Source of the DNA: Luteipulveratus halotolerans
GTDB taxonomy: Bacteria; Actinomycetota; Actinomycetes; Actinomycetales; Dermatophilaceae
Assembly: GCF_001247745.1 (NCBI RefSeq)
Contig: NZ_LAIR01000002.1
Coordinates: 620,001-684,000, forward strand
Direction: 5' to 3'
DNA: 64,000 bases
Part shown: positions 1 to 8,849 of the stretch, piece by piece
Numbering within the stretch: position 1 is the stretch's first letter
How the letters are laid out: every line of letters begins with the position of its first letter
Position numbers and translations under genes: made by a program
Notes under the pieces: model-generated
Databases searched by the model: none
What the model was told of the DNA's origin: nothing
What the model saw: the letters and a program-made list of their open reading frames with translations, nothing else

Positions 1-470
1 GGCTGAGCGACGACCTCGCGAGCCTGGACCCGTTGCGCCGTCGCGACACCGCCGTGCACCGGCGGCCGCTGGACGTCACCGCGATGGACGCCGCGGCCGG
101 GCGGCTGGTCGGGCTGCACGACTTCGCGGCCTTCTGCAAGCGACGTGAGGGCGCGACGACGGTGCGTACGCTCATCGAGTACTCCTGGTCGCGCGGCGCC
201 GACGGCGTGCTCGAGGCCACGGTGGTCGCCGACGCGTTCTGCCACTCGATGGTGCGCGCACTCGTCGGATCGGTGGTGCCCGTGGGGGAGGGCAAGCGCG
301 AGATCGACTGGCCTGCAACGGTTCTCGCCGGCCGGACGCGCGACCCGGAGGTGGCGGTCATGCCGCCGCAGGGGCTGTCGCTGGAAGAGGTGACCTACCC
401 GGACGACGACCGGCTGGCCGAGCGGGCTGCCGAGGCGCGTGCCGTACGCACCCTCGACGGCCAGGAGTGA
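1..470 (+). CDS. truA: tRNA pseudouridine(38-40) synthase TruA, C-terminal part
   Basis: About 155 C-terminal residues of TruA, which isomerises uridines 38-40 of the tRNA anticodon arm; the N-terminal half and catalytic Asp lie before the window. The reading frame is open from base 3. The conserved TruA C-terminal core is visible as FCHSMVRALVGSVVPVGEGK, with the HSMVR segment matching the family's F.YHMVR element. The ending after a short acidic tail is normal. In many actinobacteria truA sits close to rplM-rpsI; here those genes follow about 7.3 kb downstream, with other genes in between. Confidence 0.9.
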   Translation, partial: LSDDLASLDPLRRRDTAVHRRPLDVTAMDAAAGRLVGLHDFAAFCKRREGATTVRTLIEYSWSRGADGVLEATVVADAFCHSMVRALVGSVVPVGEGKREIDWPATVLAGRTRDPEVAVMPPQGLSLEEVTYPDDDRLAERAAEARAVRTLDGQE

Positions 471-476
471 CCGCCG

Positions 477-1460
477 TCAACCCGCGACGGCGTGGGGCGT
501 GACTGCGTCGCGGACGAACGCGCCGAGCTCGCGGACGGCGTCACGTCCTTCGGGAACCCAGCACCCGGCGGCCTGGAAGACGTGCACCTGACCCTTCCAG
601 ACCTGCAGCTCGGCGCCGACGCCCGCAGCGGCGAGCCGGTCGACCATCTCCTCGCACTCGGGGCGCAGGATCTCGCGCGAGCCGATCTGGATGAGCACCG
701 GCGGCAGGCCGGTGAGGTCGGCGTCGATCGGGGAGACGCGCTCGCCGACCACCTCGTGCCGCTCGTCGACTGAGGCCGTGAAGCGCTGCAGCCCACGGCA
801 TGCGCGCACCGTGAACACGTCGCACCGGTCGGAGTAGGGGCTGGCCTCCTTGCGTTCGACGCCGAGGTCGAGCAACGGCGACATGCACGCGATGCCGGCC
901 GGCAGCGGAAGGCCCTCGTCGCGGATGGCCATGGCGGTGAGGAACGCCAGGAACCCGCCCGCCGAGTCGCCGACCAGCGTGATGCGCTCGGGGGAGTAAC
1001 CCCGGTCGAGCAGCCACCGGTAGCCCGCGAGGCAGTCGGCGACCATGTGCTCGATGGTGACGGCCGGCATCATCCGGAAGTCGACGTTGAGCGCCGGAGC
1101 ACCGGCCGCGTGCGACACGTACGACACGAGACGTCGGTGCGTGGCCAGGCTGCAGGTGACGAGGGCCCCGCCGTGCAGGTAGAGGATCGCGCGGTCCTCA
1201 TCGCCGTCGACGCCCGGACCGTGGACCCACTCGGCACCGCAGGACGCGAGCCGGACGCGGTCGATCGTCGTACCGCCCGGTGGGGGGAGGTACTCGGCAG
1301 CGCGGTCCAGGATGCGGGAAGGCCAGATCACTGACGGGACAAAGCTCCATGCGACGAGCGTGGGCTTGACGGTGTGGCGCAGCCCAGCTGCCAGGAGCTG
1401 GGACCGCTTGCTCGGTGAGGGGCGGCTGGTGCGTACGGCTGTCATCGGCGCCTTCGGCAC
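477..1460 (-). CDS. Alpha/beta hydrolase of the HSL family (esterase/lipase)
   Basis: A 327-residue hydrolase likely to cleave carboxylic esters or acylglycerols. The HSL-type oxyanion-hole motif HGGA is at residues 96-99 and the nucleophile elbow GDSAGG at 164-169 (Ser166). A late His within GQVHVF fits the third triad member. The GTG start at 1460 is supported by GAGGAGG a few bases upstream; an internal ATG at 1445 is the alternative. No signal peptide is obvious. It is divergent from the WS/DGAT gene at 1563, so an esterase and a wax-ester/triacylglycerol synthase share an intergenic region. This suggests paired storage-lipid turnover (inference). Substrate unknown. Confidence 0.85.
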   Translation of the reverse strand: MPKAPMTAVRTSRPSPSKRSQLLAAGLRHTVKPTLVAWSFVPSVIWPSRILDRAAEYLPPPGGTTIDRVRLASCGAEWVHGPGVDGDEDRAILYLHGGALVTCSLATHRRLVSYVSHAAGAPALNVDFRMMPAVTIEHMVADCLAGYRWLLDRGYSPERITLVGDSAGGFLAFLTAMAIRDEGLPLPAGIACMSPLLDLGVERKEASPYSDRCDVFTVRACRGLQRFTASVDERHEVVGERVSPIDADLTGLPPVLIQIGSREILRPECEEMVDRLAAAGVGAELQVWKGQVHVFQAAGCWVPEGRDAVRELGAFVRDAVTPHAVAG

Positions 1461-1562
1461 GTGTGCCTCCTCTCGGTCCGTGGCATTGTGGTCCAGGTCA
1501 CAATCAGGCAGTCAACCATACGTCTACCCGCCAGTAGCGCGGGAAACCGGGAGGTGCGCATC

Positions 1563-2942
1563 GTGGCGCTCATGGGACCCATCGACTCGATGTTCCTGCT
1601 CGTGGAGTCGCGCGAGCATCCGATGCACATCGGTGGCCTCCAGCTGTTCACCCCGCCCGAGGGCGCCGGCCCCGACTGGGTGCGCGAGGAGATGGTCGGA
1701 GCGCTGCGTCCTGAGCCGTCGCAGATCAACTCGCGGTTCCGGATGCGTCCGGCGCTCCCGATCAACACGGTCGGCAGTGTGTTCTGGCGCGAGGACAACG
1801 ACATCGACCTCGACCACCACGTACGCCGGTCGGCCGTCCCCGGGCCCGGTCGCCTGCGTGAGCTGTTCGAGCTGACCTCGCGCTGGCAGGGCTCGCTGCT
1901 CGACCGCTACCGCCCGCTGTGGGAGGCGCACGTCGTCGAGGGCCTGGAGGACGGGCGCATCGCGGTCTTCAGCAAGGTGCACCACGCGCTGGTCGACGGG
2001 GTCTCGGCCTTGCAGCTCATGCAGCGCGCGTGCAGCCCCGACCCGGACGCGCGCGACTGCCTTCCGCCGTACGCCGCACCCGAGGCGCAGCGGCTGGAGG
2101 ACACCGTCCCGGCCAGCGGGCTGCTGTCGCCCTCGAGCCTGGCCCGCGGCAGCCGCGACCTCATCGGCGAGCTGGCGACAATGGGCCCGCGTGCCCTGCA
2201 GGTCGGCTGGAAGGCCTTGCGCGACCCGGACTTCGCCACGATGTTCGACGCCCCGCGCACGATCCTCAACGGTCGCATCGGCGGGTCGCGCCGGTTCGTA
2301 GCGCAGACCTGGGAGATGGACCGTTTCCGCACCATCTCCAAGGCTGCCGACGTGTCGTTCAACGACGTCGTCCTGGCCGTCTGCGCGGGTGGTCTGCGGG
2401 CCTACCTCAGCGAGCTCGGCGAGCTGCCCGAGAAGTCCCTCACCGCGATGTGCCCGGTCAACCTGCGCGAGGACCTCACCGAGGTCGGCGGCAACAACAT
2501 CGGGGCGATCATCACCTCGCTCGCCACCGACGTGATCGACCCGGTGAAGCGGCTCGAGGCGATCCACCGGTCGGCGATGGCGGCCAAGACCTCGATGCGC
2601 GAGCTCAGCCCCCTGCAGATCCTGCTCATGTCGGGTCTCAACGTCGCCGGTCTGGGTCTCGCGCCGATGCCGGGCTACCTCAACGTCTCGGGCCCGCCGT
2701 TCAACGTGATCATCTCCAACGTGCCCGGCCCGAAGAAGCAGATGTACTTCAACGGCGCTCACCTCGAGGGCACCTACCCGGCGTCGATCCCGATCGACGG
2801 CATGGCCATGAACATCACCCTCGTGACGTACGACGACCAGGTCGACTTCGGCATCACGGCCTGCCGTCGCAGCGCACCGCACGTGCAGCGGATGATCCAC
2901 CACATGGAGGACTCGCTGGCCGAGCTCGAGGCCGCCGTCTGA
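1563..2942 (+). CDS. WS/DGAT-type wax ester synthase / diacylglycerol acyltransferase
   Basis: A 459-residue bifunctional-type O-acyltransferase that joins acyl-CoA to fatty alcohols or diacylglycerol. The catalytic HHxxxDG motif is HHALVDG at residues 140-146. Later family landmarks include the C-terminal PFNVIISNVPGP block. Length matches the family (450-480). The GTG at 1563 is preceded by GGGAGG with 8 nt spacing; ATG 1572 is also possible, and both precede the conserved GPIDSMFLL beginning. Its divergent neighbour is an HSL-type esterase. Related actinobacterial enzymes make triacylglycerol or wax esters for carbon storage; which product is made here cannot be told. Confidence 0.88.
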   Translation: MALMGPIDSMFLLVESREHPMHIGGLQLFTPPEGAGPDWVREEMVGALRPEPSQINSRFRMRPALPINTVGSVFWREDNDIDLDHHVRRSAVPGPGRLRELFELTSRWQGSLLDRYRPLWEAHVVEGLEDGRIAVFSKVHHALVDGVSALQLMQRACSPDPDARDCLPPYAAPEAQRLEDTVPASGLLSPSSLARGSRDLIGELATMGPRALQVGWKALRDPDFATMFDAPRTILNGRIGGSRRFVAQTWEMDRFRTISKAADVSFNDVVLAVCAGGLRAYLSELGELPEKSLTAMCPVNLREDLTEVGGNNIGAIITSLATDVIDPVKRLEAIHRSAMAAKTSMRELSPLQILLMSGLNVAGLGLAPMPGYLNVSGPPFNVIISNVPGPKKQMYFNGAHLEGTYPASIPIDGMAMNITLVTYDDQVDFGITACRRSAPHVQRMIHHMEDSLAELEAAV

Positions 2943-2986
2943 AATCGGTGTGACTTCACGGCGCGGGTGGGTCAGACTGCTCCGTT

Positions 2987-4672
2987 GTGGGTCACGTCGA
3001 CGTCAACAGCATCAGCTACTTCCTGCCGGACGGCAGGCCGCTCCTCGGTGACGTCAGCCTCCGGGTGGGCGAGGGGGCCAAGGTCGCTCTCGTCGGCCCC
3101 AACGGCACCGGCAAGACGACCCTGCTGCGCATCATCGCCGGCGAGATCGACGCACACGACGGCGCCATCACCCGCAGCGGCGGCCTGGGTGTCATGTCGC
3201 AGTTCGTCGGCAAGCTGCGCGACGAGCCCTACACCGTGCGCGATCTGCTGGTGAGCGTCGCCCCAAAGCCGATCCGCGACGCCGCCACGGCGGTCGACGA
3301 GTCCGAGGTCGCGATCATGGAGCGCGACGACGAACCCGCACAGATGGCGTACGCGCAGGCCCTCGCTGACTGGGCCGACGTCGACGGCTACGAGTGGGAG
3401 ACCCTCTGGGACGTCTGTACGACGGCCGCGATCGGCATGCCGTACGACAAGGCCCAGTGGCGCGACGTCAACACGCTGTCGGGCGGTGAGCAGAAGCGAC
3501 TCGTGCTGGAGGCCCTGCTGCGTGGCCCCGAGGAGGTGCTGCTGCTGGACGAGCCGGACAACTACCTCGACGTGCCGACCAAGCGCTGGCTGGAGCAGCA
3601 GCTGCAGACCTCGCCCAAGACCGTGCTGCTCGTCAGCCACGACCGTGAGCTGCTCGACCAGGCGGCGACCCGGGTGGCGACCTTGGAGCCGACGGCTGCC
3701 GGGAGCATCGCGTGGGTGCACCCCGGGCGGTTCTCGAGCTATCACCAGGCACGCGCCGACCGCAACGCCCGGCTCGAGGAGATGCGCCGGCGCTGGGACG
3801 AGGAGCACGCCAAGCTCAAGGCTCTCGTGCTGATGTACAAGACCAAGTCCGCGTTCAACGACGGGCTCGCCTCGCGCTACCAGGCGGCCAAGACGCGTCT
3901 CGCGAAGTTCGAGGAGGCCGGACCGCCGGAGGTCACCCCGCAGGAGCAGAACGTCACGATGCGACTCAAGGGCGGTCGTACGGCCAAGCGCGCGGTCATC
4001 GCCGAACGACTTGAGCTGTCCGGCCTGATGAAGCCGTTCGACCTGGAGGTCTGGTACGGCGAGCGGGTGGCCGTGCTCGGTTCCAACGGGTCGGGCAAGA
4101 GCCACTTCCTGCGGCTGCTCGCCGCAGGTGGTTCCGACCCCGAGGCGGAGCACCGGCCCGTGGGAGACGTGCAGCCGGATCCCGTTGTGCACCAAGGGAT
4201 TGCGCGCCTCGGCTCGCGCGTACGACCGGGCTGGTTCGCGCAGACCCATCAGCACCCGTCGCTGGTCGGCCGCACGCTGCTGGAGATCCTGCACCGGGGC
4301 GACGAGCACCGCGCGGGCATGGGGCGCGAGCAGGCGGCGCGGGCCCTCGACCGGTACGAGCTCGCGCGGGCTTCGGAGCAGACGTTCGGCTCGTTGTCGG
4401 GCGGACAGCAGGCGCGCTTCCAGATCCTGCTGCTCGAGCTGAGCGGAGCCACGATGCTCCTGCTGGACGAGCCCACCGACAACCTCGACCTGCACTCGGC
4501 GGAGGCGCTGGAGGAGGGGCTGGAGGCCTTCGACGGCACGGTGATCGCGGTGACGCACGACCGGTGGTTCGCCCGCGGTTTCGACCGCTTCCTGGTGTTC
4601 GGCGCCGACGGCACGGTCTACGAGTCGGCCGAGCCGGGCTGGGACGAGGGCCGCGTCGCCCGTCAGCGCTGA
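2987..4672 (+). CDS. ABC-F family ATPase (tandem ATP-binding, no membrane domain)
   Basis: A 561-residue soluble protein with two ABC cassettes, as in ribosome-associated ABC-F proteins. Cassette 1 has Walker A GPNGTGKT at 37-44, signature LSGGEQ near 164-169 and Walker B LLLLDEPDN near 185-193. Cassette 2 has GSNGSGKS near 365-372, LSGGQQ near 470 and LLLDEPTDNLD near 491-501. The charged linker between them corresponds to the P-site tRNA interaction motif region. It starts at GTG 2987. Family members act in translation elongation or antibiotic ribosome protection. Sequence alone does not decide between housekeeping and resistance. Confidence 0.9.
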   Translation: MGHVDVNSISYFLPDGRPLLGDVSLRVGEGAKVALVGPNGTGKTTLLRIIAGEIDAHDGAITRSGGLGVMSQFVGKLRDEPYTVRDLLVSVAPKPIRDAATAVDESEVAIMERDDEPAQMAYAQALADWADVDGYEWETLWDVCTTAAIGMPYDKAQWRDVNTLSGGEQKRLVLEALLRGPEEVLLLDEPDNYLDVPTKRWLEQQLQTSPKTVLLVSHDRELLDQAATRVATLEPTAAGSIAWVHPGRFSSYHQARADRNARLEEMRRRWDEEHAKLKALVLMYKTKSAFNDGLASRYQAAKTRLAKFEEAGPPEVTPQEQNVTMRLKGGRTAKRAVIAERLELSGLMKPFDLEVWYGERVAVLGSNGSGKSHFLRLLAAGGSDPEAEHRPVGDVQPDPVVHQGIARLGSRVRPGWFAQTHQHPSLVGRTLLEILHRGDEHRAGMGREQAARALDRYELARASEQTFGSLSGGQQARFQILLLELSGATMLLLDEPTDNLDLHSAEALEEGLEAFDGTVIAVTHDRWFARGFDRFLVFGADGTVYESAEPGWDEGRVARQR

Positions 4673-4678
4673 AGCGGT

Positions 4679-4758
4679 ACCGCGAGGGCGGTCGGTGACC
4701 GCTCGGTGTGGCGTACGGCGAGCTGCGGATCGCGGTGTGACCCACCGCGAGGGCGGTC
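4679..4758 (+). repeat. Two copies of a 15-bp hairpin-forming direct repeat
   Basis: The sequence ACCGCGAGGGCGGTC occurs at 4679-4693 and again at 4744-4758. Each copy can fold (ACCGC/GCGGT around GAGG). They occupy the 228-bp gap between the ABC-F gene and the membrane acyltransferase. They could be a terminator pair for the former or operator half-sites for the latter. A TATGCT box at about 4847-4852 is a candidate -10 for the acyltransferase. Confidence 0.45.
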
Positions 4759-4900
4759 ACGGTCGACCTGCGTGCAGCACGCGTCGCCCAACGACATGTC
4801 CGCGTGCACGTCGCGGCGGAGTGATCGACCGGCGCCCCTCGGCACGTATGCTCGCTCACGCCTTCGCCCGCGATTCCCGACGCAAGAGGTAGTGCAACGT

Positions 4901-7054
4901 ATGGCCAGCGACCTGGGCACCGAGCCCCGGCGATCAGCTCGCAACCCCGAGCCGCAGCCGAAGCGCTCCGCCCAGCGAGGCGACATCCAGGGCATGCGAG
5001 CCGTCGCGGTGCTGCTCGTCGTGCTCAGCCATGCGCACATCGCCGGCTTCACGGGCGGCTACGTCGGTGTCGACGTCTTCTTCGTCATCTCCGGCTTCCT
5101 GATCACCGGCATCCTCGCGCGTGAGGTACGCCGGTCGGGCCGGGTCTCGATCCTCGACTTCTACGCCCGCCGAGCCCGGCGGATCCTGCCCGCGGCGAGC
5201 GTCGCGCTGGTCGCGATCGCGGTGGCGGCGGCGTTCGTCTACACGACGGGCAACCTGCGGCTGGTGCTCAAGGACGTGGTCTGGGCGGCGTTCTTCGGCG
5301 AGAACATCAACCTCGCTCGCGCCGGCACCGACTACTTCTCGACGAGCTCGTTCGTCTCGCCCGTCCAGCACTTCTGGTCGCTCGCGGTCGAGGAGCAGTT
5401 CTACCTGGCGTGGCCGGCGCTCATCGCCGCCCTCGTGCTGCTCGCTCGCCGCGGCCGGTCGGCCGATGGCGAGCACACCCGCGAGACCGTGGTGCGCTGG
5501 TCGGCCGCGGTCATCGCCGTCCTCGTCGTGCTGTCGTTCATCTGGTCGGTCTGGCGCACCGGTGCCGAGCCGCAGATGGCGTACTACTCGACGTTCACGC
5601 GTGGCTGGGAGCTCGGCATCGGCGCGCTCCTCGCGCTGTGTGCCGGCTGGGTGTCGCGCCGCCCGGCACCGCTCAAGCTCGTCGCGACCTGGGTCGGACT
5701 GGCCGCGATCGTGCTCGCCGGCACGCAGTACGACGACGCGACACCCTTCCCCGGGCACCACGCCGCGCTGCCCGTGCTGGGTGCCGCGCTGGTGCTCGCC
5801 GGCGGTATCGACGGTCCGCGCTGGGGTGCACGGGTGCTGCTCGACACCCGCCCGATGCGGTTCGTCGGCGACATCTCCTACTCGCTCTACCTGTGGCACT
5901 GGCCGCTGCTGATCCTGCCGCCGGCCTACCTCGGCCACCCGGTCTCGCTGCGCGGTCGGCTCGTGCTGATCGCGGCGGCCATCGTGCTGGCGTGGCTCAG
6001 CTACCGGTTCGTCGAGACGCCGTTCCGGTCGGTCGGCTCCCAGCGGCGCAGCCGCGCCCTGGTGCTGTGGCCGGTCGCGGTCGCACTGGTGCTGGTGAGT
6101 GCACTCGGCGTGCGCGCCGGTGACAGCTGGCTCCAGGGCAGCAAGGCCACCGAGCAGGCGGCGTCGTTCGACCGGGCCGCCGCACAGCAGCAGGGGGCCG
6201 ACTCCTACGTGCGTGACGTACGCCAGGCCGCGGCCCTCTCGCGCGACGGCGCAGACCTGCCGGGCACGCTCCACCCCGCACTCACCGACCTGTTCGACGA
6301 CGTCTCGCGGGCGCCCGGGCAGTGCATGGCCCTCGCGGTCCCGAAGGTCTCCCACCCGCTGTGCTCCGGCGGTGACGCGAGCAGCAGCCGCACCGTCGCC
6401 GTGATCGGCGACTCGCACATGGGTGTCTGGTACGACGTCCTCAACGCCTACGCCAAGGACAAGGGCCTGCGGCTGGTGCCGTTCACCAAGGCCAGCTGTC
6501 TGCCGATCGACCAGCTGCAGTGGTACTACGGCAAGCCCTACCCCGAGTGCAGCACCTACCGCGACTGGGTGGTGGGCCAGATCGCGAAGCTCGAGCCCGC
6601 GTACATCGTGATGAGCGGGTCGGCGTTCCAGACGATGGCCGACCCCCAGACGCAGCGGCCACCGAGCGCAGCCCGGGGCACCCAGCTGTTCGAGCAGGGC
6701 GTCGACCGCTGGCTGCAGCGGCTGGAGGCCGCGTCACCGCAGTCGAAGCGACAGATCATCTCCGACGGCAACCTGCTGCCCAAGGACGCCGGTGCCTGCC
6801 TCGGATCACGCACCTCGACGATGGCCACCTGCGCCAAGCCCCACAACGCGCTCGTCGAGGACCGCAACGCCGCCTGGCAGCGTGCGGCGCGCCGGCACGA
6901 CACGCAGTTCGTCGACATGACGCCGTACTTCTGCGACGAGCGCACCTGCCCGGTCGTGGTCCGCGACATCGTGGTCTACCGCGACAGGGACCACATCACG
7001 ACGACGTACGCCGAGCACCTCGCGCCCGTGCTGCGCTCGCGTCTGGCCTGGTAG
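4901..7054 (+). CDS. OafA/YrhL-type membrane acyltransferase with C-terminal SGNH domain
   Basis: A 717-residue polytopic membrane protein predicted to O-acetylate an envelope polysaccharide or peptidoglycan. The N-terminal acyltransferase-3 domain (about 10 TM helices, residues 30-400) opens with QGMRAVAVLLVVLSHA, carrying the conserved R and H of the family, followed by GGYVGVDVFFVISGFL. The C-terminal extracytoplasmic SGNH hydrolase domain shows block I GDSH near 503-506 and the catalytic DRDH pair near 695-698. The start ATG 4901 is preceded by AAGAGGT. A longer in-frame reading from 4706 has no membrane or SD support. It ends exactly where the convergent ArsR-like gene ends. Confidence 0.9.
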   Translation: MASDLGTEPRRSARNPEPQPKRSAQRGDIQGMRAVAVLLVVLSHAHIAGFTGGYVGVDVFFVISGFLITGILAREVRRSGRVSILDFYARRARRILPAASVALVAIAVAAAFVYTTGNLRLVLKDVVWAAFFGENINLARAGTDYFSTSSFVSPVQHFWSLAVEEQFYLAWPALIAALVLLARRGRSADGEHTRETVVRWSAAVIAVLVVLSFIWSVWRTGAEPQMAYYSTFTRGWELGIGALLALCAGWVSRRPAPLKLVATWVGLAAIVLAGTQYDDATPFPGHHAALPVLGAALVLAGGIDGPRWGARVLLDTRPMRFVGDISYSLYLWHWPLLILPPAYLGHPVSLRGRLVLIAAAIVLAWLSYRFVETPFRSVGSQRRSRALVLWPVAVALVLVSALGVRAGDSWLQGSKATEQAASFDRAAAQQQGADSYVRDVRQAAALSRDGADLPGTLHPALTDLFDDVSRAPGQCMALAVPKVSHPLCSGGDASSSRTVAVIGDSHMGVWYDVLNAYAKDKGLRLVPFTKASCLPIDQLQWYYGKPYPECSTYRDWVVGQIAKLEPAYIVMSGSAFQTMADPQTQRPPSAARGTQLFEQGVDRWLQRLEAASPQSKRQIISDGNLLPKDAGACLGSRTSTMATCAKPHNALVEDRNAAWQRAARRHDTQFVDMTPYFCDERTCPVVVRDIVVYRDRDHITTTYAEHLAPVLRSRLAW

Positions 7055-7621
7055 TCACGCCGTCGGCGCGGGGTCGACCGGAAGCAGGCAGGTGTACGCC
7101 GCCACGCGCCGGGCCCCCGGCGTACCCGCACCGGCTCTGCGGTAGCGCTCGAGCACCTCGGTGAGCTCGGCGGTGAGCGCGGTCAGCTGCTCGGTGGTGA
7201 CCAGCACTGCGTGGTCGGCGAGGCCGCAGTGCTGACGCCAGGTCGCGGGCCACTGCTGCCGGTCGCTCACCCAGCCGTCGGCGCGCTCGGCGAAGTGCTG
7301 CACGTAGTCGCGGGCGAGCCAGTCGGCCGCGGCCTGGTCGTCCTCGTCGAGCATCACGTCCGGGTCGGCGACGTCGGGGAGGGCGGGCTCTGCGGCGGCG
7401 GCCCAGACGCGGCGTCGCCCGTCGCCCGCGCCGGTGTCCTCGACCAGGCCGACCTCGTCCAGCTTGCGCAGGTGGTAGGACGTCGCGCCGGTGTGAGTGC
7501 CGAGCGCGGCGGCGAGCTCGGTGGCGGTCGCCGGCCCGTGCACGCGCAGGTGGCCGAGCAGCCGCGAGCGCAGCGGGTGAGCGAGGACACGCAGGGCAGG
7601 GCGTTCGGGTGCAGCGGCCAT
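7055..7621 (-). CDS. ArsR-type winged-helix transcriptional regulator
   Basis: A 188-residue regulator. The N-terminal winged helix (residues 8-80) reads LRVLAHPLRSRLLGHL then ATELAAALGTHTGATSYHLRKLDEVGLVE, typical of ArsR/HTH_20 repressors. The remaining 100 residues form an acidic, Trp-containing helical region seen in larger ArsR-like regulators, with no obvious metal-binding cysteine pair. The ATG at 7621 directly abuts a perfect 17-bp palindrome (7627-7643), which suggests autoregulation. It is divergent from rplM and convergent with the acyltransferase, and the two stop codons are adjacent. The effector is unknown. Confidence 0.8.
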   Translation of the reverse strand: MAAAPERPALRVLAHPLRSRLLGHLRVHGPATATELAAALGTHTGATSYHLRKLDEVGLVEDTGAGDGRRRVWAAAAEPALPDVADPDVMLDEDDQAAADWLARDYVQHFAERADGWVSDRQQWPATWRQHCGLADHAVLVTTEQLTALTAELTEVLERYRRAGAGTPGARRVAAYTCLLPVDPAPTA

Positions 7622-7626
7622 GAAAA

Positions 7627-7643
7627 TGCACAATAGTTGTGCA
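7627..7643. promoter_or_regulatory. Perfect palindrome, probable operator of the ArsR-like regulator
   Basis: TGCACAA-TAG-TTGTGCA is a perfect 7+3+7 palindrome, 5 bp upstream of the ATG of the regulator gene. It is AT-richer than its surroundings. Position and symmetry fit a dimeric winged-helix repressor binding its own promoter. Confidence 0.6.
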
Positions 7644-7675
7644 CAATCTCGGTGCACAAGTGGTCGACAGGGCTG

Positions 7676-7702
7676 AACTTCCCTTGGGGCGCAAGGGAAG
7701 TT
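7676..7702. repeat. Perfect 11-bp inverted repeat upstream of the rplM promoter
   Basis: Arms AACTTCCCTTG and CAAGGGAAGTT flank GGGCG. It lies between the ArsR-type operator and the predicted rplM promoter, so in the plus direction it is upstream of the transcription start. It could be an operator or an upstream-reading terminator. It does not look like part of the L13 leader. Confidence 0.5.
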
Positions 7703-7710
7703 GCCGGATT

Positions 7711-7738
7711 TTGAGTCGTTCCGAGGCGCCGGTAATCT
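7711..7738 (+). promoter_or_regulatory. Predicted promoter of rplM-rpsI
   Basis: TTGAGT (7711-7716) and TAATCT (7733-7738) are separated by 16 bp, one of the best sigma-70-like promoters in the window. It leaves a leader of about 70 nt before the GTG of rplM. Confidence 0.55.
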
Positions 7739-7815
7739 TGTCTCTTGCTGTGGTTCGCCCGTACGGCGCTGAACCCGGTTCCCGATTCGTCAGCAGACAA
7801 ACGAAGGCTACGACT

Positions 7816-8265
7816 GTGCGTACGTTTACCCCGAAGCCGGCAGAGGTCCAGAAGGACCGTGTCTGGCACGTCATTGACGCCACCGACGTCGTCCTCGGCC
7901 GGCTCGCCAGCCAGGTCGCCATCCTGCTGCGGGGCAAGCACAAGACGACCTTTGCCCCGCACACCGACACCGGTGACTTCGTCATCATCATCAACGCCGA
8001 CAAGGTCGCCCTCACCGGCGCCAAGCTCGAGAAGAAGATCGCCTACCGCCACTCGGGCTTCCCGGGCGGTCTGAAGTCGACCTCCTACACCGAGCTCATG
8101 GCCAAGGACCCGGCCAAGGCTGTCGAGAAGGCTGTGCGCGGCATGATCCCGCACAACTCCCTCGGCCGTCAGCAGATGAGCAAGCTCAAGGTGTACGCCG
8201 GCGCCGAGCACCCCCACGGTGCGCAGCAGCCGCAGCCGTTCACCATCAACCAGGTCGCGCAGTAA
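7816..8265 (+). CDS. rplM: 50S ribosomal protein L13
   Basis: A 149-residue uL13, a large-subunit assembly protein. The hallmark blocks VWHVIDATDVVLGRLAS, the KHKTTFAPH segment and RGMIPHNSLGR are present. The GTG start at 7816 gives the actinobacterial N-terminus (VRTFTPKPAEV) and the expected length. Upstream in-frame ATG/TTG codons would add a long extension that overlaps the promoter. It is followed after 38 bp by rpsI, with which it forms the usual L13-S9 operon. Confidence 0.97.
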   Translation: MRTFTPKPAEVQKDRVWHVIDATDVVLGRLASQVAILLRGKHKTTFAPHTDTGDFVIIINADKVALTGAKLEKKIAYRHSGFPGGLKSTSYTELMAKDPAKAVEKAVRGMIPHNSLGRQQMSKLKVYAGAEHPHGAQQPQPFTINQVAQ

Positions 8266-8303
8266 CAGCCGCGGCGACGACAGAACTTTTTCGAGGAGAA
8301 CCC

Positions 8304-8813
8304 GTGGCTGACCAGACCCAGATCGATGCTCTCGAGACCGACGAGCCCGCTCTGACCGAGTACACCAGCGAGAGCACCGGCGCCCCCGTCGAGGGTGGCG
8401 AGGAGGTGCGCCGTCCGAGCGCGTCCGCGCCGTCGTCCGGCACCGGCCGCCGCAAGCAGGCCATCGCCCGCGTGCGCATCGTGCCCGGCACCGGTGAGTG
8501 GAAGATCAACGGCCGCTCGCTGGAGGAGTACTTCCCCAACAAGGTGCACCAGCAGATCGTCAACGAGCCGCTGACCGTGCTCGAGCTCGACGGTGCGTAC
8601 GACGTCCTCGTGCGCGTCAACGGTGGTGGCCCCTCCGGCCAGGCCGGTGCCGTCCGTCTCGGCGTTGCGCGCTCGCTCAACGACGTCGACCCCGAGCTCA
8701 ACCGCCCGGCGCTGAAGAAGGCCGGCTTCCTGACCCGTGACGCGCGCGTCCCGGAGCGCAAGAAGGCCGGTCTCAAGAAGGCCCGTAAGGCTCCGCAGTA
8801 CAGCAAGCGCTGA
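8304..8813 (+). CDS. rpsI: 30S ribosomal protein S9
   Basis: A 169-residue uS9. The conserved core begins at GRRKQAIARVRI (about residue 48) and ends with the basic tail KKARKAPQYSKR, whose last residues contact P-site tRNA. The first ~45 residues are an acidic, low-complexity extension common in actinobacterial S9. GTG 8304 has GAGGAG 6-7 nt upstream. It is cotranscribed with rplM and closed by a strong hairpin just downstream. Confidence 0.97.
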   Translation: MADQTQIDALETDEPALTEYTSESTGAPVEGGEEVRRPSASAPSSGTGRRKQAIARVRIVPGTGEWKINGRSLEEYFPNKVHQQIVNEPLTVLELDGAYDVLVRVNGGGPSGQAGAVRLGVARSLNDVDPELNRPALKKAGFLTRDARVPERKKAGLKKARKAPQYSKR

Positions 8814-8849
8814 TCGTCGGGCTCTCGTCCGCAGCGTGACGTTCGACAG

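Noticed and set aside
1524..2903. 459-codon minus-strand frame opposite the WS/DGAT gene
   Set aside because: The plus strand carries the HHxxxDG enzyme; the antisense frame lacks motifs and a ribosome-binding site.
2972..4558. 528-codon minus-strand frame opposite the ABC-F gene
   Set aside because: The ABC-F protein on the plus strand has both full ATPase cassettes; the antisense product is a His/Leu/Arg-rich shadow.
4706..4900. N-terminal extension of the membrane acyltransferase
   Set aside because: The extra 65 residues are Arg/Ser-rich without homology; ATG 4901 has a good ribosome-binding site.
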